From Achatina immaculata (lineage: Eukaryota; Mollusca; Gastropoda; Stylommatophora; Achatinidae): DNA of 64,000 nt. The notes under the pieces are model-generated. The model made no database searches and had not been told where the DNA came from. It was given only the letters and a program-made list of their open reading frames with translations. The position numbers were made by a program, and so were the translations under genes. Of this stretch, positions 31,843 to 43,093 are shown one piece after another (within the stretch, counting starts at the first letter, position 1; each line of letters opens with the position of its first letter). The stretch covers positions 28,822,710 through 28,886,709 of the forward strand of contig CM019697.1 in assembly GCA_009760885.1 (NCBI GenBank), in the 5' to 3' direction.

Positions 31843-32884
31843 GTATACACCCCCGTCGGGTGAGAGGTGGTTGCCCATCTAGACTGCACTGGTCAAGTGT
31901 CTCTGACTTCAGCATTTTGTGGTCGTGGCCGCTACCCTTCCTAGTTGTGACTAGGGCGGAGCTTTTGTCCAGGTGGTCGAATCTTCACTAATAGTAGGTT
32001 TCACCCCTGGGTTAAGCCGGTTTAAGTGTATTATCCCAGTATGGGCATGTTTAGGGCATTTTCGACCTCTAGAGCTGAGGTATCGTGATATGAGTAGTCA
32101 TCAAGTTTCACCCCTAGATTAAGCCGGTTTAGGTATATTTCACCAGTATGGGTGTGTATCGGACATGGGCGGCCTCTATGGCAGAGGTGCCGTGGTATGA
32201 CTAACTCTTGTCGTGAGACTACTGGACATACCAATTAATCTTCACTTTATCATTTCCATCGCCTTTTCACAGCGGCGCCACACGGCAACCCTAATCGTGT
32301 TTTCGCATTTTCTTCATTGGCTGGGAGGAGTTTCACCCCACACGCGGTAGCCGAAAAACCTCGCCAGCAGTGTCTTAATTTAACCCCTGGGTTAAGCCAG
32401 TTTAGGCAATCTGCCCCAGTATGGGTGTATATAGGATGTGGCCAGCCTCTAGAGCAGAGGTGCCATGATTTGAGTAGTCCTGACCTCGAGACTAATGGTT
32501 TCTTCACTTAATTATTTCTTTCACCTTTTCCATGGCGGAGCTACGCAGCAACCCTAATCGCATTTTTCTTAATTGGCTGGGAGAAGATTCACACCACACA
32601 AGGCAGCTGAAGAATTTCGCCAACAGCGGGTTTTAAATCAGAGTTTTCCTTCTCTCAGATGAGCTACCAAACAAGACTCTCATCTACCCAAAGCGTCTGG
32701 TTTTCAAGCGCCAGATATTCGCCCTTGCCCCTTCTCCTGTCAGTTTGAACAGTTCTGCCATGAGAAGGCCAGGAGCTGGGCTTGACTGTCAGAGGCTGTT
32801 TGAGACCCACACCTTGGAGACATGTAATTGGAGAGGGTATCCCCCACCCCACCTCTGGCTATAACAGTCCTTAGAACCAAAAAA
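31843..32884 (+). mobile_element. Repeat A, copy b (5' truncated)
   Basis: Starts inside the last 88-bp unit (CGGGTGAGAGGTGGTTGCCC), followed by three of the 106-bp units (31999, 32107, 32378) and the two larger segments. It keeps the full 3' end, including CCTTTGCC..TCTCCTGTCAG-like sequence, TATCCCCCACCCCACCTC, and CTATAACAGTCCTTAGAAC at 32861. A LINE-H 5' region follows at once. Confidence 0.75.
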
Positions 32885-33300
32885 CCATCTTGAAACCAAT
32901 GAATTCAGGTCGTGACAAGCCTATGGGTCTTTACAACAAAGGCTGTCAGAATGAAGTAAACAAAACAGAGCCAGCAGATTACAGGTGGCAAGGAATGGAT
33001 ATCGCTGAGGCATTCATCAGATTCCTCATCCCATAGTCGGAGTGTCTCTGTGGAACTGTCTCCAAGCCATCTGGCCAGCCAACGTTGCATGCTGGATCTG
33101 ACATGGAGAAGGGGCTTAAGTCCAGCTACCAGAGGCTGGAAAACAAAGTTTTGCCCAGGCCAGCCTACACCACTGTCTTTATGGCAGTCCAAGCAAGACC
33201 ACAGTTTGCCCTAGCAAGGAAAGGTGCTGAAGTCAGAGGTACCCAGCCAAAAGGCGCATCGCAAAAATCAGGGTACCACACATCATTGCCAGTGTGCGTA
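32885..33300 (+). mobile_element. LINE-H 5' fragment (ORF1 start)
   Basis: Matches 41740-42100 and 63865-64000. The ORF1-like frame starts MDIAEAFIRFLIP at 32997, stops once, then continues in another frame with KSSYQRLENKVLPRPAYTTV and ARPQFALARKGAEVRGTQPK. It ends in GTGTGCGTACGAAGAAGAAG near 33310. The rest of the LINE is absent. Confidence 0.7.
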
Positions 33301-33535
33301 CGAAGAAGAAGAAGAAGCATATATATATATAAAGCAATATTTTAGTGCTATGACCACTTAACAGATGTTTTTGTCATATACACATAACTTGTTTTGTCAT
33401 AAATGCCACGCACTGATTTATTGTTACTGCTGCATTTATCTTTGAAATAGATCCATTCATACACACTGTATACAAAACTAAGGTTTCTCTTCAGCAAAAT
33501 TAACATTTAAATTTCTCTTCAGCAAAATTAACATT
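33301..33535. other. Spacer with a 26-bp duplication
   Basis: A (GAA)n/(TA)n short tract near 33303-33332, and two tandem copies of TTCTCTTCAGCAAAATTAAC (33485 and 33511). Confidence 0.7.
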
Positions 33536-33582
33536 TAAGTAATAAAGCTGTTCCTACTTTTTTCCTAGTTTATACATTTTTT
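33536..33582 (+). mobile_element. PLE 3' tail remnant
   Basis: AGTAATAAAGCTGTTCCTAC and the following TTTTTTCCTAGTTTATACAT match the terminal 45 bp of PLE copies; nothing else of the element remains. Confidence 0.75.
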
Positions 33583-33739
33583 ATAAGTCGAGCAGTGACA
33601 GTGTCGTTTCAGACAATAGGAATTAAATTACATTTTATTATGTAGTTTTATGCTATCAGCTTACACATATGGACTCAGTAATTGACCCACATTATGCAGT
33701 TTGGAAACCACATTAATGAATTTTATTATTTTAAGTCGC

Positions 33740-34017
33740 AAATTGCTGAACCATTTAATTCTAGACTGCAAGTACTGTGCGTTAATCAGGTACTGCAAAA
33801 TGTTGTAGTGTCTTTCTTCCAAAATCATCAAGATACACGAATCTTTCAGCATGATAATGCTAGACCTCACACATTTAATGTTATCAGAAATTTCTTAGCC
33901 CAGCAAAATTTTCTTGCGCTGGACTGGCCTGCAAACTGTTCTGACATGAACCCAGTTGAACACATATGGGATGAACTAACAGAAGGAACTGTCAGTATAA
34001 CATCAACATTATGAATG
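33740..34017 (+). pseudogene. Tc1/mariner transposase C-terminal fragment
   Basis: A single frame with FNSRLQVLCVNQVLQNVVVS, then TRIFQHDNARPHT (catalytic Asp in HDNARPH), FLALDWPANCSDMNPVEHIW and DEL (third acidic position region). It is cut after DELTEGTVSITS at 34014. The N-terminal DNA-binding half is absent upstream. More diverged from the 19.3 kb piece than a recent copy would be. Confidence 0.85.
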
Positions 34018-34774
34018 ACCTGGCACATACCCCAGAGTTTTTGTCAGATACTCTGTGACAGCATGAGATGCCAATGCTGAGCCTGCATTGATGCCCCAGG
34101 GGGGTCATACACGGTATTAATGATGGCTGCAACTTTATGACAGTGAGTGTGAATTTTGTTTTTTACACCAAAGGCAGACAGCCGCTTCTGAACTGTGTCA
34201 TGTTTAAGAATACAGCAAATTTATGTCAGAAAATTGATGAGAAATGTGAAATCAGTGGTTTTATGTATTTTAAATCTTGTAAAACGAATGGCTTAAAAAA
34301 ATAAAGTGGTGCATTTTTAATGGTGGTTATACGTGTGTGCGTGCACGCTCATGAGGTCTGGCACACACAAAAAAAAATGAGGCTGACCCTATACAGGCAT
34401 ACGTGACTGCCTAAAAGTTAAGGGCATGCCTTTATTTTCAACACATATATATATCATCTAATATACTGATATGATAAAGAATAATTTAACTGAAATTTGT
34501 TTCAATGCAATCCACAAACAGTCCTCTGTGTACATGAGGTATGAAAAATGTGCAATGATTATCATGTGAGTTTAACAATCATGTGCAATAACATTATGTC
34601 AAGTGTAAATTTAGGGTATGATTCATGTATTCCGCCAACCCACCCAGGTAGAAAAATCACACTGACTGGTGATACAATGCTGTAGGGACTTTTACTGAAC
34701 AGATGTCAATTTTCATTCATTTAAAGTTAGTGACAAAAAGACACTTTTGCCATTTGCAAAAAAAAAAAAAATGA
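34018..34774. other. No recognisable feature
   Basis: AT-rich with short poly-A runs. It may hold the inverted repeat of the neighbouring Tc1 pieces, but I could not align ends. Confidence 0.45.
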
Positions 34775-35025
34775 TCCAGAGAAGGAGTCTTAGCACTCTC
34801 AGATGCCTTAGGGCTATTGTGTGGTTTAAGAATGGCAAATCCGGTCGTCAGGTTGTATGATGTCTGGGATTGTCACATTCTACTATCCAAAGGATTTTGT
34901 AGAGAATTAAAACTACTGGAAGAGTAGAAGAACAAAACCATTCAGGACACCTACATTATGTAACCCAGCAGAATAACAGATATCTCTTGTGTCTGGCCTT
35001 TGCCAACGGACAGTCACCTGTACCA
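34775..35025 (+). pseudogene. Tc1-type transposase N-terminal fragment
   Basis: Frames give RRSLSTLRCLRAIVWFKNGK, VVCLGLSHSTIQRIL-like helix-turn-helix sequence, RIKTTGRVEEQNHSGHLHYV and QQNNRYLLCLAFANG. The pattern S.STIQRIL..(K)TTGRVEE is the second HTH and linker of Tc1 transposases. It lies downstream of, not upstream of, the C-terminal piece at 33740, so the two are separate or rearranged copies. Confidence 0.7.
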
Positions 35026-36004
35026 CTATGACATCAGCTGATGAATACTGCTAAAGCAGGTTACTTGGCATGATTCTATCTTCTGCTCTTCTATGTGTAA
35101 ATGTAAACTTGTTGATGTATTGATATTCATTTCTGTGTATATTTCCACTATTGTCCACTGGAATAATGTTCTTTCTTACATTACTGTTCTACGTTGTTTT
35201 GTGGCTGTTTTGTTACTCACTTCACAGACTTACTTGCTCCCAGGTTCATTCTCTCTCAGTGGAAATAGTAATACAGAAGCAACAACTTTACAGTTGAAAT
35301 GACTTTAATGATGCATGATGATGCAGAGGACTGTTTGTGGATGAGTCGATGAGCGATATGACGAGAACGACAAAAGCATCAACAAAATCCATGGACACAA
35401 GACTGGACATCTCCATGATATATGTTCCCGGCAGACTACTGTCGCCATCAGAACAACCTAATACACTCTATTCTGCATCTGTTTCACTAAACAACATTTC
35501 TAACAGCCTAATCTACGTCTATCTCAGACGATACACAAAACACAACTGTCCCTCAGTCACATGACTTCTCTCTCACCTGACCTTTTTCCTGTCCTTCCCC
35601 ATCCGTGACCCTCATGCAATTCGAGACAAAGCAGATGGACTCTACTCACAAACAGCTGATTACTTTAGAAGATAACTCATTTTATACAAATATTCCAATT
35701 CTCAGATGAGTTATCTATCTTACATCCAAACATTCAATATACTGCTATACTGCAAACATTCATGTCAACAGGATGACAGTTTGCAGACAAGTGAATCTGG
35801 ACATGCTTCGCAAAAATGAGCAGTCAGAATCCTTCTCACCACAGAGTCTATGTTGTCTGGTGTCATGAGCATCAGGTGGACAAGATGCCAGTGGAGTCAG
35901 TCAGTGGAATCAAGTCCCCTTTACAGATCAGTGAAGTCAGTGACATCAGTCAGCAGACAGCATCACCATTGTTAAATAGATCAAGATGGTGACCATCCTG
36001 CAAT
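35026..36004. other. No recognisable feature
   Basis: The open frame 35337-35564 (75 codons, Thr/Ser-rich) has no recognisable motif and no repeat elsewhere in the window. Confidence 0.4.
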
Positions 36005-36537
36005 TATATATAGTAGTATTCTCTTGGCTATGGGATATAAGCAGGATTGATACTCAGGAAACAATAGAGTGAGTACTCTTGTGAAAAGGTAGGTTGGTTG
36101 AGACCATTGAGCGGGGGTCTTGGGATAAGCGTGCAGCATGGGCGAAAACCTTACAATTGTCCTTATACAAATTAAACCACACTTACAACGTTCCACCAAA
36201 AACCTCAGCCATCACAAGAAAACCTAAATCTTCCATCTCAACTACCTAAAACCTGCCACTAACAAAAGAAACTCTTCCTAAACTGAGACTCCATCTACAT
36301 CAAACTAGTAAGGTTCTTCCTACACACAAACAAGTAAGGCTTCCCTTTGACTAATCGTGAGTGGTATTTATACTATCCCTACCCATTCAGTTTTCTCCAT
36401 GCTGCACACTTATCCCAAGACCCCTGCTCAATGGTCTCAACCAACCTACCTTTTCACAAGGGTACTCACTCTATTAATTGTTTCCTGAGTACCAATCCTG
36501 CTCATATCCCATAGCCAAGAGAATACTACTATATATA
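36005..36537. mobile_element. MITE with about 146-bp terminal inverted repeats
   Basis: The left arm 36005-36150 and right arm 36389-36537 are reverse complements with few differences. Both outer ends read TATATATAGTAGTATTCTC, and TA-rich flanks would suit a TA-targeting (Tc1/mariner-like) transposase. The 240-bp middle has no transposase. A diverged solo end lies at 30588. Confidence 0.85.
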
Positions 36538-37014
36538 CTCCAAGGAAGAAGTACGTTCTGTCATCAGAGTCGTGTCTGCAAAAAGCCTAAACTCCCTTGG
36601 TTGAACATGAAATGTTTGTAGCATATGGTGATTAGTACATGCATAAGGCTCAAGGCCACAATGGGTTACAAAATTAAAGACAGGCATAACAAGTTCACAT
36701 GACACTAACCACCCTGTCAAGCACACAAGGTGGTGACTCCCGCCAACATTCAGAAGTATACGCTCTTATACAAGGTAACAGGCATTGGTTCACAAGTGGC
36801 ACAAATGCACTGCAAAGCAAAGGAGCTACAGTATACTGATTCTGGATTCTCCAGGCCTGAAGGTTAGTGGGGGATGTTACGTAAACAGTTGATATCTCAT
36901 CATTTGGGTCTGAGCTTTTACAAAGTGTGGATCGCTTGCAAGTGGACAGTTCTTTAAGCGTCATGTAAATGTCAAAATGCAGAGGAGTGTTGAGCAGCCA
37001 TACGTGACAGTTTT
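36538..37014. other. No recognisable feature
   Basis: The minus-strand open frames here (65 and 89 codons) show no known motif. Confidence 0.45.
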
Positions 37015-37640
37015 GTGTTTTGAAAAATCCATGGTTGAGGTGATGCTATGATACAGAAAGGCTACGGGAAGGATGCTTTATCGAAAGCACAAGTGTTTCG
37101 GTGGAACAAGACGTTCAGCAAAGGAAGAGAGCGTCAAGGATGAACAATGAACACAACTTCTCACAATTCCAACAATGTTGATAAGGTGAAAGTGATTTTG
37201 GACTCTGACCAACGTCTGAGTCTTAGATTGATAGCAGATCAAATGGGACTTCCATTGTGCATGAAGTGAAAGTGCTTAAACAGCTGAAGAACAGAGTCCA
37301 CCCGCAGATTGCCAGCACCTGAGTTCTTCACCACGACAATGATAGTGAGAGAGTTTCTGGTGAAACAAACCATGGCAAAGCTGTGCCAACCTCCCTACAG
37401 TACAGCCTGGACTTCTTTTTGTTTCCCCGGCTCAAATCAAGCTTGAACGGTCACCATTTTGGGATTGTTAATGATGTGCAAGCTACCGTGGCCATGCTTT
37501 GAAAGAGATCCCTGTTCAAGACTTCCAGGCGAGCTACGACACATGGCCAAACTGCTGGCAATGGTGTACTGATGCTCAAGGATTTTATTTCAATGAATTT
37601 TAAGTCTTGAACAAATAGAGTTTTATGGAATCAGTCTCAT
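37015..37640 (+). pseudogene. mariner-type transposase relic
   Basis: In shifted frames: MIQKGYGKDALSKAQVFRWN and KTFSKGRERVKDEQ (N-terminal HTH), VDKVKVILDSDQRLSLRLIA (second HTH), LHHDND (catalytic Asp region, usually HHDNAPAH), PTSLQYSLDFFLFPRLKSSL (from PPYSPDLAPCDFFLFP) and the C-terminal VLMLKDFISMNF. The final Asp of the DD34D triad region has drifted (YSLDFF). Several deletions and frameshifts; inactive. This is a different mariner lineage from the one at 13.2-15.1 kb. Confidence 0.85.
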
Positions 37641-37895
37641 TACTTACCAGACATACCTTGCAGTTTGGAGAATTAGTCAGTATATATGCTGTTGACAAAT
37701 AAGTTCTAGTGAGATGATAAAATTTTACTAATTACTTTGCTGAAAACAATTATAAATATTTATAATGCTTATAATCAGCATACACAGGATTCCATGAATT
37801 AGAGAAAATTGGTGTTATAAAGCTGTACAAGATTTTGTTGTTTTGTTTGTTTGTTTCTTATGCAGTTGTTAACTATGTAAAGTGTGTGAAGAATA

Positions 37896-38495
37896 TTTGA
37901 ATTAGCTAAGTATGACAGATGATAAATACCTGCTTTAGTTAAGTAGACAAGGCAAACAATACTTGGATTAGCTAAGTAGAACAGGCAAGCAATACCTGAT
38001 AATTAGAACACATGAGCAACACTTGGATTAGCTAAGTAAGACAGGTGATGAATATCTGGATTAGCTAAGTAGAACAGGCAAGCAATACTTGATAATTAGA
38101 ATAGGGGTGGAGTACTTGGATTAGCTAAGTAAGATAGATAATGAATACCTGGATTAGCTAAGTAGACCTGGTGAGTAATACTTGAATTAGCTAAGTAAGT
38201 CAGATGATAAAAATGGATTAGTTGAGCTGAACAAAGGAAGTAATACTTGGATTAGTATGTAGAACAGGTGAGGAAAACTTGAATCCGCTAAGTAAGACAG
38301 GTGATGAATACCTGAATTAGCTATGTAGAATAAGGGAGCAATACTTGGATTAGCTAAGTAATACAGGTGATGAATACTTGGATTAGGTAATTAGAACAAA
38401 GGAACAATAGTTGGATTAACTAAACAGAACAGGTGAGCAATATCTGGATTTGCTAAGTAGAACAGGTGGTGAATGCCTGGATTAACTAAGTAGAA
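37896..38495. repeat. Minisatellite, about 33-34 bp unit
   Basis: Roughly 18 diverged copies of a unit with the core GGATTAGCTAAGTAGAACAG followed by GTGAGCAATACTT variants. Alternating units differ (AAGACAGGTGATGAATACCT against GAACAGGCAAGCAATACTT), suggesting a partly dimeric higher-order repeat. No long open frame. Confidence 0.9.
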
Positions 38496-39034
38496 TGGGA
38501 GAAAGAAAAAAAACAACTAACAGACATTGAACTGCACAGATGGATCATGATCAACAAGGTGGTCCTTCTGTCAAGGCTAAGCTTTTAATCCTCACCAACT
38601 CACCGTGATACAATTATCTAGCAGCACCATGCGGTGTATTAAAAAAAAAGACATTAAACTGCACAAAATGGAGAAGTGTAATTATTCTCAGCTTGCACAT
38701 GCCTCTAAATCTTTGATGTCCTGGTTGTATTCAGCCATAAAATAATAAAATCTATCCAAGTGCTATAAATTCACTACATTTTTTTTTCTTCAACACACTT
38801 CAATATTATTCAAAACATTTAGCTGAATTAAGCATATGTTACAAAACATAATTCTATGGCCTACAAAACAATGGAAGATGCAGTCAACATATGCTAGTGA
38901 AAAATTAATATGTAAATGTCATTAAGATACAGAATAATTTATTTTGCATCTCTAGATTCCTAGTCTGTTTAGCACAGCACACCAAAAGTGAAGACTTTGA
39001 TAGAATTTTATTTCAGTGGTTTGACCCCTGGATG
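38496..39034. other. No recognisable feature
   Basis: AT-rich, no coding signal. Confidence 0.5.
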
Positions 39035-39072
39035 AAATCTTATATCTTATATCTTATATCCTTCCCGTGCCG

Positions 39073-39771
39073 TTAGACGTCACATAGGGCTCGCAAAGTA
39101 GTTCGCCAATATTTCCTGTCTTCGGCGAGTCTTTCAACCTCAACAAAGGATTTTATGCCTGTTAACTTGGCCTCTCTTAATAATGTTCTCTTCAGAGTTT
39201 CACGCGGTCTGCCCCTTTTTCTTCGGCCTGTTATGTTCCACTTGATAGCTTGTTTTGGGATTCTCTGCTCATTTCTTCTCATCAAGTGGCCAACATATGT
39301 CCATCTCCTTTTCCTGATCACCCGTGAGACTGGTTGTTGTTCAGTCATCTGTCTTATCTCTGCATTGTTCTTGAATTCATTCCACTTGATGCCGAGTATT
39401 TTCCTTAGGCATTTGTTTTCAAAAGAGTCTAATTTCTTTTCTATTTCTTTAGTTGTTTTCCAGCTTTCGCATGCATAAATGAGGGTGGATATTACATTTG
39501 AATTGAATAGTCTTAACTTGGTTTTTGTGCTTATAACTTTTGAATTCCATATGTTCTCAAGATTCTTGTAGATTGATGCTGCTTTTGCAATTCTGATCCT
39601 AACTTCCTGTCTAGTGTCACCACCCTGGTCCATGTAGCTGCCAAGGTATGCAAATTGATTGACTTCTTCAATATCTGTCCCTTCTATGTGTATTTTTCCA
39701 TTTTGATTGATGGGAATTTTCATTATTTTTGTTTTGTCCTTGTTAATTTCAAGTCCTATTTTGCTAGCCAA
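39073..39771 (-). CDS. LINE-C reverse transcriptase, post-palm region
   Basis: An intact 232-codon frame to the natural stop. It contains GLEINKDKTKIMKIPINQNG, IEEVNQFAYLGSYMDQGGDT, the thumb block STLIYACESWKTTKEIEKKL with FENKCLRKILGIKW, and the C-terminal RRWTYVGHLMRRNEQ, NITGRRKRGRPRETLKRTLL and a closing AEDRKYWRTTLRALCDV. It belongs in one polyprotein with the frame upstream; its Met start is only the first Met after the frameshift. The same region recurs in pieces at 48320, 50770 and 63401. Confidence 0.9.
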   Translation of the reverse strand: MASKIGLEINKDKTKIMKIPINQNGKIHIEGTDIEEVNQFAYLGSYMDQGGDTRQEVRIRIAKAASIYKNLENIWNSKVISTKTKLRLFNSNVISTLIYACESWKTTKEIEKKLDSFENKCLRKILGIKWNEFKNNAEIRQMTEQQPVSRVIRKRRWTYVGHLMRRNEQRIPKQAIKWNITGRRKRGRPRETLKRTLLREAKLTGIKSFVEVERLAEDRKYWRTTLRALCDV

Positions 39772-40487
39772 TGAAGACAGGCTATCTGTTTTTCTTGCAT
39801 GGAATTCACATTGTTACTGATAAGTGTTATGTCATCAGCAAAATCAAGATCTTCTAGTTGGGTCCCATGTACCCAGTCAATACCTGTGTTACCTGAGCAG
39901 CATTTTTTCATTATGAAGTCTATTGTAATCCCAAAAAGTAAAGGAGACAGTATACATCCTTGTTTCACGCCTGTTTCAATCTGAAACCATTCACTCATCC
40001 CTTCTTCTGTCTTGACTGCACAACCATATCCATTGTATAAGTCCTTAATGATGTTGACAATTTTAGATGGTATTCCATATAGACATAGAATTCTCCATAA
40101 TGAATCTCTGTGTATGCTATCAAATGCCTTCTTAAAATCTATGAAATTCAGTATTAATGGTTTCTGCTTTTCAATATGTTCTTCAAGTATTATTCTGAGA
40201 GTAAAGATCTGGTCGAGACAGCTTCTCCCTTTTCGAAATCCTGCTTGTTCTTCTCTCATTGCAACATCCACTATATCTTTGAGTCTATTCAAAATGACCT
40301 TGCAAAATACTTTTGACACAACTGATAGTAAGGTTACTCCTCTCCAGTTGTTACAGTCACTAAGGTTGCCCTTTTTTGGTATTTTAACAATGATTCCTTT
40401 CTTCCACTTAGAAGGGACCTTTTCTTCTTTCCAAATCTTGTTAAACATTCTCTGTAGTTGTCTCATGTTGTCATACATTTTAAAAGA
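39756..40487 (-). pseudogene. LINE-C reverse transcriptase, fingers and palm
   Basis: From the truncated start: MRQLQRMFNKIWKEEKVPSK, KGIIVKIPKKGNLSDCNNWR, GVTLLSVVSKVFCKVILNRL, EEQAGFRKGRSCLDQIFTLR, FIDFKKAFDSIHRDSLWRIL, TEEGMSEWFQIETGVKQGCI, SPLLFGITIDFIM and the catalytic LEDLDFADDITLIS. All palm motifs including FADD are intact, so the only visible defects are the 5' truncation and the frameshift after NSMQEK. LINE of the endonuclease/RT type without RNase H. Confidence 0.9.
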
Positions 40488-41094
40488 CCAGAGCATATAA
40501 AAGGTGAGTATATGGCAAAGACTTAACACAAAAATAAATCTGAATGTGTGCATATGACACTGCAGCCTGTCAAACGCAGTTCTGATCTTCAAATTGGGTT
40601 ATAGCATGTGACAGTGTGGATACATTAGCCACTTAAAAAAAAAAAGTTTACATTTCTTTCTCTCCTTCCTCCGAATGCAGTTTCAAACTGAAAACTTGTC
40701 ATGCCAAGACAAAGTTGAAAATGAGCATTCTTATCAGCATAAGGGCAAAGTAATTAGACTTATTTAATATCTTATTTTTCATGTTTACTGTAATCAGTAC
40801 TTGAACTTTCAAATTTTCTTAATGCAGTTTCTCAGTTATAGGCTGCCTCCATCCACAAATTAGATACTTCTATATTTAAGACTAGTAACTCAAACATCCA
40901 CAGACTAAATACAATCTATTTAAGACTGACAGCTGGTAACTCAAATAAAATAATAATCTAAATACTTCTCTGATTAAGGCATGCTGATTTGTTACATCCA
41001 CAAATTAGCTACATATATGATAATGTCCTACTGCAGACAACTCATAGACTAGTGAACTAGATACTTTTTTTTACTTAATACTGGCTGCTGAATA
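40488..41094. other. No recognisable feature
   Basis: AT-rich, no coding signal. Confidence 0.5.
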
Positions 41095-41512
41095 ATTATT
41101 GTATAAGTATACATGAAGCACTGCAGTAAAGCTGTGATAGCAAAATGTATAAACTAGGACAAAAGTAGGAACAGCTTTATTACTTAACTACAAAGTTGTG
41201 ACATTTTGGCATAAGCCTTAGTCATACAAACACACATAGTATGAAGATTAAGAGAGAGGAGATAAAGTATAGATTCACATGAATCCTATGTTAAAAAAAT
41301 AAATAAAATTAATAGAGCACTTAGCTATAACTTGAAAGAATATGTACTTTTCTGACACTCAATCAGAAATGAGCCCGTTCAAAATGTACTATGTTCAAAA
41401 TGTACTATGTTCAAAATGTACTATGTTCAAAATGTGCTCGTTCTGAAATGTACAGGAATGCACATGGTGGAGTGTAGGGAATGTTTAAATAGACCTGTGA
41501 TATGTGGATCAT
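41095..41512 (-). mobile_element. PLE 3' UTR fragment with a 16-bp tandem repeat
   Basis: Reverse complement of the PLE 3' tail (TATAAACTAGGACAAAAGTA at 41148), a decayed hammerhead-like motif at about 41198-41225, then UTR. Four copies of GTTCAAAATGTACTAT lie at 41377-41440. The piece ends near GACCTGTGATATGTGGATCA, where the LINE-H 5' end begins. Confidence 0.8.
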
Positions 41513-42300
41513 ACCCCTGGGAACAACTGTGTTAAGAGCACACTTATCTTAACATAGTCTTTGTGAGACAAGGAACATAGATCTGTTTGCTTTAAAAACT
41601 CTGACCTACTTCTGTAGCCCAGAAACCTGTAGCAATCAACACTAATTGTAATTGTTATTTTTGTCAAATGCAATGTCAGGTTGGTGGATGGATGGGGACA
41701 TGGAGATCTCCGGTGAGGATGAGGAAAATCTGGTGTGAAATCAATGAATCCAAAATGTGAGTCTTTACAACAATGGCTATTAGAATAATGTAAACAAAAC
41801 AGAAACAGCAGACTATGGGCAGCGGGGAATGGATATCATTGAGACACTCATCAGGTTCCTCATCCCAAAGTTGCCTCTTGTGGAACTGTCTCAAAGCGAT
41901 CTGGCCATCCAAGCGTGGAGAAGGGACAAATACAGCCACCAGAGGCTGAAAAATAAAGTTTTTGGCCAGGCCAGCCTACATCAGTCTTTATGGCAGTCCG
42001 AGCAAGACCACAGCCTGCCCTAGCAAGGAAAGGTGCTGAAGTCAGAGGTACCCAGCCAAAAGATGCATTGCAAAAATCAGGGTACCACGCATTATCTCTA
42101 TCTGCTGTTTTCAAACATGGTGCTCACCCTGTGAAGACTAACCAGGCAGGTACAGTGCTGGGACCCCTGCCTCAAAAGGGTCCACCCAATGCTACTGGAG
42201 GTCCTCTCAGTTCGTCTTGTGGAGCCAAGAGACATGAGAGTAAAGCTACTGGCCAAAAAATACAATGGAAGAAAACTGCCAAAAACCAAGAACTTAAAAT
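41513..42300 (+). mobile_element. LINE-H copy 1: 5' UTR and ORF1-like region
   Basis: The 5' boundary CTGGGAACAACTGTGTTAAG (about 41516) is shared with the copy starting at 63657. ORF1-like coding starts MDIIETLIRFLIPKLPLVEL at 41829, with SQSDLAIQAWRRDKYSHQRL. It shifts frame near 41990 to ARPQPALARKGAEVRGTQPK and runs to KKTAKNQELKIMQ at 42307. No zinc knuckle or other named domain is visible, so the ORF1 role is inferred only from its place upstream of the endonuclease. Confidence 0.65.
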
Positions 42301-43085
42301 AATGCAGTGAGTGTCAGCAGTGTTAAAGATGGCTATAGTAAAAAGGCAGAACTGCATGCAGGAGACAAACCTAACCAAAGATGCCACCTTTAAAATCAGA
42401 GGCTACCAGTGTTTTAGATCAGACTGACAGGACAGAAGAAAAGGAGGAGTACTCACACTTGTTAAGAATAACATCAGTGCATGTCAGGTGGGAGTGTACA
42501 TGGATGGAGCTGAATACCAGGTGATCCATCTAAAAACCAGTAATACAGACTTCCAACTCTTTAACTATTACTGTCCAAATGACTGCCCACTTGCTCTGGA
42601 AACAATCCCACATAAAGAGAGACTGATGGTCTGTGGTCATTCACCGATGGTCTGAGGTAATTCCCAGAGCTGGGGCTATGACCACATAGACAAGAGAGGA
42701 GAGGAAGTTGAGAGCTGGCAGGATGATAATGGACTTTTCCTGATCAACCAGCCAATGGCATACAACCTCAATACCAGATCTGGCATTCCACTCCCCAGAC
42801 CTGAAGTGGAACATCACACGCAAAGTTGGAAAACAACTTGGAGGTAGCGACCATCGACCAGTCTTCCTGACAATAGAAAATGAACTCCTTAACACCAGTA
42901 GCCCTCTCCCCAGATGGAACTATAAAAAAGCAAACTGGACAATGTACAGACATCATACAGGTATCCTGGTGGGACAGCTGCCCATAGAAGGTAAGGATAT
43001 TAACAGCATAGTGAAGTAATTCAATGCTTGTATCCTTCAGTCAGCCGGTGAAACCATTCCCAGAGGAGCTCGTAGGGACTATAAA
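42301..43085 (+). pseudogene. LINE-H endonuclease domain, decayed
   Basis: Shifted frames show LQETNLTKDATFKIRGYQ-type sequence (CMQETNLTKDA at 42355; the Glu of QET is a catalytic residue in APE nucleases), HLKTSNTDFQLFNYYCPND, MVCGHSP-type remains of the GDFN block, SWGYDHIDKRGEEVESWQ and the terminal DHRPVFL-like SDH region (SDHRPVFLTIENELL). Stops and small deletions make it inactive. This is the target-nicking domain of the LINE. Confidence 0.75.
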
Positions 43086-43093
43086 CTGGTCTA

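Larger units (their letters stand above)
39035..40487 (-). mobile_element. LINE-C copy 1 (5' truncated)
   Basis: Minus-strand LINE whose 3' end has an (ATATAAG)n-type tail at 39038-39060. It encodes most of a reverse transcriptase in two frames (40485-39756 and 39771-39073) with a single shift between them near 39770-39785. The 5' cut is about 40487, within the fingers domain; the further open reading to 40592 has no LINE similarity. Confidence 0.9.

Noticed and set aside
35337..35564. 75-codon open frame as a small gene
   Set aside because: No domain, no repeat, ordinary length for chance in this composition.
37896..38495. CRISPR array
   Set aside because: Units are contiguous, diverged tandem repeats with no unique spacers of fixed length, and the genome is clearly eukaryotic.
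39799..40500. Plus-strand open frames of 61 and 162 codons
   Set aside because: Antisense of the intact LINE-C reverse transcriptase.
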